Assembly: GCA_017509375.1 (NCBI GenBank)
Contig: JAFWPT010000488.1
Coordinates: 1-9,335, forward strand
Source of the DNA: Bacteroidales bacterium
GTDB taxonomy: Bacteria > Bacteroidota > Bacteroidia > Bacteroidales > UBA932
Direction of reading: 5' to 3'
Length of the DNA stretch: 9,335 bases
Below are positions 1 to 5,526 of this stretch, piece by piece. The notes under the pieces were generated by a model. That model was not told the origin of the DNA. It ran no database searches and saw only the letters and a program-made list of their open reading frames with translations. Position 1 is the first letter of the stretch, and each line of letters begins with the position of its first letter. The translations under genes were made by a program, and so were the position numbers.

Positions 1-11
1 AATCCCCTCTC

Positions 12-1163
12 GTGAGAGGCTTGCGGGTGCTCTGGCTGCTCCCGCTGGTGTGCCTGGCCATCGGCCTGCAGGCAAGGACTGTCTATGTCCCGGTGGACAA
101 AGATAGTGAAAAAAGTCATGACCAGGAACAGTTCGAGTACTTTCTTCCCGAAATCGTCGTGGTCAAGTATGCCGATGCTTCCGTGAAGCCCGAGGACATC
201 ATCCATGCGAATCGCGCGCGCGAAATCAAGATGAGCGCCGGCAAGAACTTTGACACGGAGCCGGTGTGCAGTGAAAACTTTTCCCAATGGCTGAACAGCC
301 GCCTGAGCTACCCGGCCGACTGCCTGTATGATGGCATGCTGGTGGCCATGTTTGTGGTGGGAGAAGACGGCCAGGTGTCCGATGTGTCCATCGTGTACGG
401 CCTCTGTGAGACGCTGGACAAGGCCGTGGCCGATTTAATTGGCAAATCCCCGGCCTGGACGCCGGCGATGAAGGATGGCAAACCCATGGCCACCGCCTTG
501 TTCCAGCCGGTGGTGTTCCAGATTCGCACGGCCCCGACGGCCTCTTCGGCCCAGCCCGCGCCCGTGGCCTTGCATGTCCATGCCGACGGCCGCGTGGAAG
601 GCAAAGACCAGGTGGTGCCGGGCACCGCGGTCGTCATTCATGCCGATGCCGACACGCCCATGGGCCCTGTTAACGAGCTCAAAAACTGGCTTCGGGAGGT
701 CGGGGCGCTGAAGGTTTACTATGCCAGGCAGTCGGAAACGGAATCCGTGATGCGGCATATCGCCCCGTCCGTTTCCGATAAGAGACTGAAGGTCCTCACC
801 TACGACGAAGCGTTGAAAGGCATCGACCGCCACGATATTTGCGTGGTCCGTATCAATAGCCAGGACAAGATCTTCTTTGAAAACGGCGCCTATGACCAGG
901 ATGCCGATATCCTGCGCATCGGCAAGGCTTTTCTCCGGAAACATGGTGCCAAGACGGTATTTACCCTCACCTATGAACGCGGCACCAGTTATGGCATGTA
1001 CCAGCACATGCAGGCGCTCCTGACCCAGATCTACAACGAAGTCCGGGAGGAAAAAGCCCAGCAGGAGTATGGCAAATCCCTGGACCGTCTGACGGAGGAG
1101 GAGCGGGATGCGGTGCTTCGCCAGGTGCCCATCTGCATTCTCGAGACCGACATAAGGGGCTGA
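12..1163 (+). CDS. TonB C-terminal domain protein with ExbD-like periplasmic segments
   Basis: Seen: the start is GTG, followed by a hydrophobic stretch at residues 7-20 that looks like a signal peptide or single membrane anchor. No upstream in-frame stop is visible in the 11 available bases, so the true start may lie before the window. Residues 89-172 fit a TonB C-terminal domain: YPADC near the start, then VAMFVVGEDGQVSDVSIV, SPAWTPAMKDGKP and a closing PVVFQI. Residues 186-240 read like part of an ExbD/TolR periplasmic domain (VVIHADADTPMGPVNELKNW, then GALKVYYA). Residues 259-381 read like the periplasmic part of a Bacteroidota ExbD, with a RINSQDKIFF strand, ERGTSYGMYQHMQALL, YNEVREEKAQQEYGKSL and a terminal P-x-x-I-x-E-x. 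Known: TonB, ExbB and ExbD energise outer-membrane transporters using the proton gradient. The usual ExbD cytoplasmic leader and TM aspartate are absent. Inferred: an envelope protein linked to a TonB system; ion-driven motor activity by this protein alone is unlikely. The domain assignment is by eye. Confidence 0.8.
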   Translation: MRGLRVLWLLPLVCLAIGLQARTVYVPVDKDSEKSHDQEQFEYFLPEIVVVKYADASVKPEDIIHANRAREIKMSAGKNFDTEPVCSENFSQWLNSRLSYPADCLYDGMLVAMFVVGEDGQVSDVSIVYGLCETLDKAVADLIGKSPAWTPAMKDGKPMATALFQPVVFQIRTAPTASSAQPAPVALHVHADGRVEGKDQVVPGTAVVIHADADTPMGPVNELKNWLREVGALKVYYARQSETESVMRHIAPSVSDKRLKVLTYDEALKGIDRHDICVVRINSQDKIFFENGAYDQDADILRIGKAFLRKHGAKTVFTLTYERGTSYGMYQHMQALLTQIYNEVREEKAQQEYGKSLDRLTEEERDAVLRQVPICILETDIRG

Positions 1164-1168
1164 TTGCG

Positions 1169-1200
1169 CTTGGAATCGCTTTTCTTTTTGTTTATATTTG
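1169..1200 (+). promoter_or_regulatory. Bacteroidota-type promoter of the phosphatase gene
   Basis: TATATTTG at 1193-1200 is a perfect match to the Bacteroidota -7 consensus TAnnTTTG. A weak TTG-containing -33 element (CTTG at 1169-1172) lies 20 bases upstream. The promoter falls just after the stop of the preceding gene, so the phosphatase probably has its own transcript. The last bases of the -7 box are also part of an inverted repeat that fills the leader. Confidence 0.65.
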
Positions 1201-1230
1201 CAGGCACAGAACTATTATGTGCCTGCAAAT
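1196..1230. repeat. Perfect 13-bp inverted repeat in the phosphatase leader
   Basis: ATTTGCAGGCACA (1196-1208) and TGTGCCTGCAAAT (1218-1230) are exact reverse complements separated by 9 bases. The left arm overlaps the -7 box and the right arm ends 6 bases before the ATG at 1237. It could be an operator bound by a dimeric repressor, or an RNA hairpin at the 5' end of the mRNA that affects stability or initiation. The sequence cannot separate these, and no regulator gene is adjacent. Confidence 0.8.
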
Positions 1231-1236
1231 CAGTCT

Positions 1237-2526
1237 ATGAAAAAACTTTTCTTCTTTCTCGTATCGGCCCTGCTAGTGTGGGCCTGTACGCCGGAGCAGA
1301 TTCCTGATGTCCAGCATCAGACGGAGTGGCTGGAGCGTACCGCGGGTTTCCAGGACAACTATGAGTTGGAGCAGCTGGTGGTTTTGAGCCGGCATAATAT
1401 CCGGACGCCGCTGGTGGGAAAAGGCTCTGTCCTTTCCCGCGTGACCGATCCTTCCTACCAGTGGTTCCCCTGGGAGGACCCGGCCAGCCATCTTACCGCC
1501 AAGGGAACGCGGCTCGAGTCCCAGATGGGACGGTTCTTCCGCGAATGGCTCACGAAAAAGGATTTCACCAGCCGTTATACTGCCGACAACGGGTCTTTCC
1601 GCTTCTATGCCAACGCCAAGCAGCGCTGCCAGCTCACGGCCAGAACGTTTGCCGATGCCGTGTTCCCGGGCGCGAACCCCGTCGTGGAGATGAAAGTGGC
1701 GTACGACACCATGGATCCCGTGTTCACTCCGAAGATTACCAAATTGCCGGAGGGTTTTGCGCAGAAGGCGCAGCAGGAGATCTCTGCCCGCATGGGAGAC
1801 CTGAACCAGGGAATCGCCGCGCAGTATGCCGTGATAGAGAACCTGATCGGCATCAAGCGGTCTCCCGCCTATCCGGATACGACGTCATTCGGCCAGTTCC
1901 CGTCCTCGGTGAGTTTCAAATTGGATGCGGAACCCATCATGAACGGCGGCCTCAAAATGGCCTGTACGGTATCTGATGCCCTGGTCCTTCAGTATTATGA
2001 AGAGCCCGATGTGCAGAAAGCTGCCTTTGGGCACGCGATGCAGGACCAGGACTGGGTCCAAGTCGCCCTGGTAAAAGAGTGGTACGGAGATGCGCTGTTC
2101 ACCGCCCCCTCCGTTGCCGTCAACGTGGCCCATCCGCTCTTGCAGACGATGCTCTCCGAGTTACGCCAGAAAGGACGCGTCTTTTCTTTCCTCTGCGGGC
2201 ACGATTCCAATATCGGCAGCGTGCTGGCCGCCTTGGGAACGGCCGATTACACGCTTCCCCAGACCATTGAAAAGAAGACCCCGATCGGCGCCAAGGTGAT
2301 TGTCGAGAAGTTCAAGGCCCGGGACGGCGTCGAGTATGCCGACCTCTGGCTGGTCTATGCCTCCACCAGCCAGCTTCGAAACGAAAGTTCCTTGTCCTAC
2401 GTCCAGCCGCCGGTTGCCGTGCGCCTGACGCTGGATGGCCTGAAGGAGAATCCCGACCATCTTTACCTCCTTTCCGACCTCGAGCAGCGCTTCTCCCAAG
2501 CCATCGCCGCCTACGATTCGTTATAA
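1237..2526 (+). CDS. agp: Histidine acid phosphatase lipoprotein, glucose-1-phosphatase (Agp) type
   Basis: Seen: the start is set at ATG 1237, giving MKKLFFFLVSALLVWAC, a lipoprotein signal peptide with the acylated cysteine at residue 17. The clade-2 histidine phosphatase signature RHNIRTP is at residues 52-58 (H53 is the expected phospho-accepting nucleophile), and the HD pair is at H322-D323 within GHDSNIGSVLAAL. RHN rather than RHG, HDSN, DTMDP, LVLQYYE, DALFTAP and TPIGAK all agree with E. coli Agp in the same order, and the 429-residue length is close to that enzyme. Known: Agp is a periplasmic acid phosphatase that releases glucose and phosphate from glucose 1-phosphate; relatives include phytases. 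Inferred: a phosphate- or sugar-scavenging enzyme held by its lipid at the outer membrane. There is no K/D/E-rich surface-export signal after the cysteine (TPEQI), so it more likely faces the periplasm. The real substrate is not provable from sequence. Confidence 0.92.
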   Translation: MKKLFFFLVSALLVWACTPEQIPDVQHQTEWLERTAGFQDNYELEQLVVLSRHNIRTPLVGKGSVLSRVTDPSYQWFPWEDPASHLTAKGTRLESQMGRFFREWLTKKDFTSRYTADNGSFRFYANAKQRCQLTARTFADAVFPGANPVVEMKVAYDTMDPVFTPKITKLPEGFAQKAQQEISARMGDLNQGIAAQYAVIENLIGIKRSPAYPDTTSFGQFPSSVSFKLDAEPIMNGGLKMACTVSDALVLQYYEEPDVQKAAFGHAMQDQDWVQVALVKEWYGDALFTAPSVAVNVAHPLLQTMLSELRQKGRVFSFLCGHDSNIGSVLAALGTADYTLPQTIEKKTPIGAKVIVEKFKARDGVEYADLWLVYASTSQLRNESSLSYVQPPVAVRLTLDGLKENPDHLYLLSDLEQRFSQAIAAYDSL

Positions 2527-2658
2527 TCCTGGCAGAACTGACAGACGAAGAGCGCGCCCCGGCTTTCGCTGCGCCCTGTTCCGCTGCGCACGTGTCGCCG
2601 CACCGAGGCGTTTTCGCCACCTGGCCTGAAATCCGCTGATAATCAGCAACTTCTCAAC

Positions 2659-2688
2659 ACAGGGGTGCACTTCCATGTGCACCCCTGT
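2659..2688. repeat. 12-bp stem hairpin, GGGGTGCAC type
   Basis: ACAGGGGTGCAC (2659-2670) and GTGCACCCCTGT (2677-2688) are perfect reverse complements with a 6-base loop. It lies 130 bases downstream of the phosphatase stop. It could end or protect that transcript, but no T tract follows on either strand, so an intrinsic terminator call is weak. The GGGTG...CACCC core resembles the two palindromes further right. Confidence 0.7.
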
Positions 2689-2696
2689 AATCGTAA

Positions 2697-2723
2697 CCAA
2701 CTAATACACTTACACTTAGTTGG
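2697..2723. repeat. 8-bp inverted repeat
   Basis: CCAACTAA (2697-2704) and TTAGTTGG (2716-2723) are perfect complements around an 11-base spacer that contains TACACT twice in tandem. The role is unknown. It is one of several palindromes in this intergenic stretch. Confidence 0.5.
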
Positions 2724-2781
2724 CAGGCGTAATGGGCATGGCCAACAATGATTCGGCCATCAAACAACGAAAGTCCTCATT

Positions 2782-2864
2782 CGGGTGTAAAAAGGGCTGT
2801 TTTGCACCCGTTTGCTTCATTGTGATGTGTTTGGGTGTAAAATACGGCGTTTTACACCCCAAAC
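2782..2864. repeat. Two tandem palindromes with the same arms, 50-base period
   Basis: Copy 1 (2783-2809) and copy 2 (2833-2859) share the layout GGGTGTAAAA, 7 variable bases, then TTTTRCACCC. Copy 1 has one G:T wobble in the stem. Copy 2 extends outward to 14-15 base arms (GTTTGGG.../...CCCAAAC) with one extra C. The arms are kept while the 7-base centres differ (AGGGCTG, TACGGCG), which points to selection on pairing or on a dimer-binding site. Candidates are a REP-like genomic repeat or twin operators upstream of the promoter at 2900-2928. Confidence 0.75.
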
Positions 2865-2899
2865 GTAAATAATAATCGACAAATAATGGTGATTACAAG

Positions 2900-2928
2900 T
2901 TTGTTATTGCTCAGATTTGTTATATTTG
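2900..2928 (+). promoter_or_regulatory. Bacteroidota-type promoter of the small gene and GLUG lipoprotein
   Basis: TTTG at 2900-2903 and TATATTTG at 2921-2928 match the -33 and -7 elements, with a 17-base spacer. The sequence TGCTAA-AAAA-TTAGCA (2927-2942) is a 6-bp inverted repeat that begins inside the -7 box and ends one base before the first start codon. The leader would therefore be very short and possibly folded. Confidence 0.6.
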
Positions 2929-2943
2929 CTAAAAAATTAGCAT

Positions 2944-3075
2944 ATGTTTAACAACAAGCCGGCCTACGAAATGCCCGTCACCGAGCAGATTGAGATTCTT
3001 CCTGAAGCCGCTTTAGCGAGCTCTAGTCCCAACCAGTCTTATGAGGAAGACGAGAATGAATTCAAGTTTGACTAG
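2944..3075 (+). CDS. Small 43-residue acidic peptide upstream of the lipoprotein
   Basis: Seen: ATG at 2944, 43 codons, TAG at 3073-3075. The peptide starts MFNNKPAYEMPVTEQIEIL, continues through an A/S-rich centre (EAALASSSP), and ends in an acidic tail (YEEDENEFKFD). It has no signal peptide or membrane segment. It starts 15 bases after a good -7 box, and its stop is 10 bases before the lipoprotein ATG, so both should share a transcript. Known, from general recognition rather than a search: Bacteroidales genomes carry many 40-70-residue peptides with a YxxPxxExIEI-like opening, a small-residue middle and an acidic end, often unannotated. Inferred: a genuine small gene or a translated leader coupled to the lipoprotein. 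Function unknown. Conservation of the frame is the deciding evidence and cannot be tested here. Confidence 0.6.
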   Translation: MFNNKPAYEMPVTEQIEILPEAALASSSPNQSYEEDENEFKFD

Positions 3076-3085
3076 AATCTGCACC

Positions 3086-5101
3086 ATGAAAAGAAGCATC
3101 TTTGTTCTTGCGGCCATGATCATCGCCGCCACATCATGCCAAAAAGAAGACACGGAGAACACGGTTCCGGCAGGGCATGTGCGCACCTTCACGGCATCTT
3201 TGTCCGAACTCACGAAAACGAGCCTTGACGGTCTCACTCCGGTCTGGGGCGAAGGAGATGCCGTTTGGTTCTCCGACGGCGTGAATCAGGAAATCGTGGG
3301 CATCCGGCAGGAAGATATCGGCCAGGCCACGGCCCAGTTCTCCACCTCGTCCCTGACCGGCGAAGTCATCTACGCCTGCTATCCGGCCTCCTGTGCCTTC
3401 GGCCACATCTCCGGGACCCACGTCGGTTTCATTGTCCCGCAGTACACGGACGGTTCTTTCCGGAAAGCGAACATATGCGTGGCCACGACGGACGACGACA
3501 AGCTGTCTTTCAAGAATGCCACCGCCCTGATTCGCTTCACCAAGGAGACGGCCGATGTGGTATCTCTATCCCTGATCTGCTCCGGGAACCATCTTCTGGC
3601 CGGAGGAATGTACTTCCGCTACGTGGACAGCCGGTACGCGGGGGCCGGTCATCATGTAGTAAGCAGCATCGAAATTGACATGAGTGGCCCGGGTCCCTAC
3701 TATGCTGCCGTCTTTCCCCAGACGCTGCCCGCCGGCTCGAAGATTGTCATGACCACCAGTACGGGCGCACAATATGTCCGCACTATCAATGCCGAGAACA
3801 CGCTGACTCTCAATAAGATAAAGCCGTTCTCCGTGGATGCCGCCTTCTCCGGTGCCACCCTTGTTTCCGAAGGCTGGGCCGGCTCCGGTACGGAGGAAGA
3901 TCCCTATCTGATTGCCTCGGAGGCCGATCTTCATCTGCTGGCCAACAATGTGAACAACAAGGTCAGTTATTACTCCGGTGTGTACTTCAGGCAGGTCCGG
4001 GATATCTCGGTATCCAACTTCCGCCCTATCGGCAGCACAAACGAAGGAAACGGCTTCCAGGGCCATTTTGATGGCAATTTCCACACAATCACCATCAACA
4101 GTTTCGATCTGAGTTATCTTTCAACGCAAAGCGCAAATGGTTACGAAGTGTATATGGGCCTCTTCGGAAGGATCAAGGGCACTTCCGGGACGACACCGTA
4201 TTTGGTTATTCGCGATGTCCGCGTGGCAGGAACCATTGACACCGGAAATGACTTCACGCGCGGACCGCACTACTACGGCTCCATCTGCGGCTATGCCACC
4301 GGGAACGTCAAATTTGAGCAGTGCGGCTCTTCTCTGGGGATGCGGCTTTTCGGCTATTATGCCAAATACGCCAGCCGGGCAAAGCTGCAGGCGGCGGGCG
4401 GTTTGGTCGGTTATGCGGCAGCTACCGTACAGATTGACCGGTGTTACAATACCGGCAGCCTCGCTGCTTATTCCAACGCCAATTCCGGCAACCGTTTTTA
4501 TGTGGGCGGCATCTGCGGGAATCTGAACGGGGGGTTGATCACTTTCTGCTACAATACCGGAAACATCACCGGTCAGATGACGCAGTCGGGTTATGGCGCC
4601 TTCGTCGCCGGGATTGCTGCATCCAATACAACTTCCGGCAGCGTGGAGGGCTGTTATAACCAGGGCAATATTGTTGCCTACGGTGCTTCTTCCACGTCGG
4701 CCAAAGCGGTGGGTGTCACCTACAATGCCCAGGCAAGGAGTTGTTACAACTCTGGAACCATCAAGTCATACTATGCGGGTAGCTCAACCACCGAAATCAA
4801 CTACAGCGCCGGCATCTCATACCGGCAATACGGCACATACCAGAACTGCTACTACCTCCAGGGATGTGCGTACACAGACATGCTGGGTTCCGGCGGCACA
4901 ATTACCAACTGCACCTACTTCATCAAGGGCGACGAGACAAATGGCGGCCTTATAGAAGGCGACGCCACCAGGAGCCTGCTGGATGCGATGAACGCCTATC
5001 AGGCAGCAGTCCATACCAGCGAGCATTACTTCTACCCCAGCCCCGACGCAGATCATCTCCCCGTGCTGGACTACGTCTCCAGGAACATGCTGGACTATTA
5101 G
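3086..5101 (+). CDS. Surface-type lipoprotein with fimbrillin-like N-terminal part and GLUG repeats
   Basis: Seen: the start is set at ATG 3086, giving a lipoprotein signal (MKRSIFVLAAMIIAATSC, Cys18). An ATG at 3041 would place 15 extra polar residues ahead of it and overlap the small gene. The residues after Cys18, QKEDTE, resemble the K-(D/E)-(D/E) surface-export signal known from Bacteroidota. Residues 34-260 contain TFTASLSELTKTS and PVWGEGDAVWF, typical of Bacteroidales fimbrillin-like or Mfa-like lipoproteins. Residues 267-340 (GSGTEEDPYLIASEADL, then GFQGHFDGNFHTI) are the usual lead-in to GLUG repeats. Degenerate repeats follow with CYNTGSL, CYNTGNI, CYNQGNI and CYNSGTI at about residues 453, 488, 523 and 553, and NCYYLQG at 588. 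Known: GLUG repeats occur in cell-surface and adhesin proteins and probably stack as a beta-solenoid. Inferred: an exposed binding or adhesion protein; ligand unknown. Confidence 0.85.
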   Translation: MKRSIFVLAAMIIAATSCQKEDTENTVPAGHVRTFTASLSELTKTSLDGLTPVWGEGDAVWFSDGVNQEIVGIRQEDIGQATAQFSTSSLTGEVIYACYPASCAFGHISGTHVGFIVPQYTDGSFRKANICVATTDDDKLSFKNATALIRFTKETADVVSLSLICSGNHLLAGGMYFRYVDSRYAGAGHHVVSSIEIDMSGPGPYYAAVFPQTLPAGSKIVMTTSTGAQYVRTINAENTLTLNKIKPFSVDAAFSGATLVSEGWAGSGTEEDPYLIASEADLHLLANNVNNKVSYYSGVYFRQVRDISVSNFRPIGSTNEGNGFQGHFDGNFHTITINSFDLSYLSTQSANGYEVYMGLFGRIKGTSGTTPYLVIRDVRVAGTIDTGNDFTRGPHYYGSICGYATGNVKFEQCGSSLGMRLFGYYAKYASRAKLQAAGGLVGYAAATVQIDRCYNTGSLAAYSNANSGNRFYVGGICGNLNGGLITFCYNTGNITGQMTQSGYGAFVAGIAASNTTSGSVEGCYNQGNIVAYGASSTSAKAVGVTYNAQARSCYNSGTIKSYYAGSSTTEINYSAGISYRQYGTYQNCYYLQGCAYTDMLGSGGTITNCTYFIKGDETNGGLIEGDATRSLLDAMNAYQAAVHTSEHYFYPSPDADHLPVLDYVSRNMLDY

Positions 5102-5149
5102 CTCCGCGGGAAGTGCAAATACGCACCGAAATGTGAATCTCGCGGAGCT
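5100..5149. repeat. 9-bp inverted repeat at the lipoprotein stop codon
   Basis: AGCTCCGCG (5100-5108) overlaps the TAG stop and is an exact reverse complement of CGCGGAGCT (5141-5149). A smaller GTGC/GCAC hairpin (5113-5116 with 5123-5126) sits inside the 32-base spacer. No T tract follows. It may stabilise the mRNA 3' end or be a protein-binding site. Confidence 0.55.
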
Positions 5150-5275
5150 GGTACGCTGAAAAACTGTGCCCCTAACCGTGGCATTCTCGAACCGAACCCC
5201 AAGCTTTTCCCTCTTGAACTGAAGATTCTGTTTCGTAACTTCGCAGAAAACGAGCGTCGTATGAGTCCAGGGGGT

Positions 5276-5295
5276 CTGGGGGGGCGCCCCCCCAG
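5276..5295. repeat. Perfect 20-bp GC palindrome
   Basis: The sequence is CT, seven G, CG, seven C, AG, and it reads identically on both strands. It has no spacer, so as RNA it would need to open a few central pairs to fold. It is followed 15 bases later by the terminator. Similar G-run/C-run palindromes are common between genes in Bacteroidota genomes; the role is unknown. Confidence 0.75.
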
Positions 5296-5310
5296 TAAGT
5301 CGAAGACATT

Positions 5311-5359
5311 TGGGCACCAAAAAAGCATCGCTGGAAAGCGATGCTTTTTTGTGTGCCCA
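5311..5359. terminator. Strong bidirectional intrinsic terminator
   Basis: The core stem GCATCGCT (5325-5332), loop GGAA and AGCGATGC (5337-5344) is flanked by six A on the left and six T on the right, giving a 14-bp perfect stem with a T tract on either strand. An outer TGGGCAC/GTGCCCA pair (5311-5317 with 5353-5359) extends the structure. It separates the chromosomal genes on the left from the integrase region on the right. Confidence 0.9.
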
Positions 5360-5460
5360 GAGCGGGAATCGGTATTTTAAAACGAAGTAAACCAAAATCA
5401 ATCAAATTGAGTTATAAATCAATTGTTTATAAATATATTAATTGACTCTGTTTTGTAAAT

Positions 5461-5510
5461 GTTGTGCAAAATTGCAATTCTGTTGTGCAAAAATCGTATA
5501 TTTGCACAAC
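5461..5510. repeat. Three copies of GTTGTGCAAA around the integrase promoter
   Basis: GTTGTGCAAAA occurs at 5461-5471 and again at 5482-5492. The reverse complement TTTGCACAAC is at 5501-5510. The second and third copies form a perfect 10-bp inverted repeat that overlaps the integrase -7 box. Likely roles are arm-type sites for the integrase N-terminal domain, excisionase sites, or an operator for autoregulation. The assignment is inferred from position and repeat structure. Confidence 0.7.
5497..5504 (+). promoter_or_regulatory. Integrase -7 promoter element
   Basis: TATATTTG matches the Bacteroidota -7 consensus and lies 22 bases before the integrase ATG. No convincing -33 TTTG is found at the ideal distance; ATTG at 5471-5474 is the nearest and is 22 bases away. 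The box lies within the GTTGTGCAAA inverted repeat, so a protein bound there would block transcription. Confidence 0.55.
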
Positions 5511-5526
5511 GTAAATTTGGTCGCTT

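Larger units (their letters stand above)
2527..2899. other. Gene-free stretch rich in inverted repeats
   Basis: No convincing coding frame is present. Bases 2527-2640 are GC-rich, with two copies of CGCTGCGC and a short GGCG-TTTT-CGCC hairpin near 2608-2619. The part from 2635 holds a run of inverted repeats: GCTGAT-A-ATCAGC (2635-2647), the GGGGTGCAC hairpin at 2659-2688, CCAACTAA/TTAGTTGG at 2697-2723, ATGGCC/GGCCAT at 2738-2760, and the twin palindromes at 2782-2864. Base composition becomes AT-rich from about 2860 towards the next promoter. Confidence 0.7.
5102..5394. other. Gene-free stretch between the lipoprotein and the mobile element
   Basis: No credible gene is seen. Open frames on the minus strand here are Arg/Pro-rich, lack recognisable domains, and run across the strong terminator. 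The stretch holds the inverted repeat at the stop codon, the perfect GC palindrome at 5276-5295 and the terminator at 5311-5359. Bases 5160-5310 could encode an untranslated RNA ending at the terminator, but no clear promoter was found for it. Confidence 0.5.

Noticed and set aside
435..1007. 190-codon open frame on the minus strand
   Set aside because: It lies opposite the TonB-type gene, has no recognisable domain, and is explained by GC-rich antisense codons.
1198..1236. TTG start at 1198 for the phosphatase
   Set aside because: It would lie inside the -7 box and inverted repeat and would add 13 polar residues ahead of a proper lipoprotein signal that begins at ATG 1237.
2659..2688. Hairpin as an intrinsic terminator for the phosphatase gene
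   Set aside because: The stem is strong but no T tract follows on either strand, so it is listed as a repeat only.
2782..2864. Start of a CRISPR array
   Set aside because: There are only two units, they are palindromic with differing centres, and no spacers or cas genes are present.
3041..3085. ATG at 3041 as start of the GLUG lipoprotein
   Set aside because: It overlaps the small upstream gene and puts polar residues before the signal peptide; ATG 3086 gives a standard lipoprotein signal.
5160..5210. tRNA T-loop-like GGTTCGAG on the minus strand as an attachment tRNA
   Set aside because: No acceptor stem, anticodon arm or CCA-compatible fold could be formed around it.
4817..5401. 194-codon open frame on the minus strand
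   Set aside because: It runs through the strong terminator and the GC palindrome and into the lipoprotein gene, and its product has no domain-like pattern.
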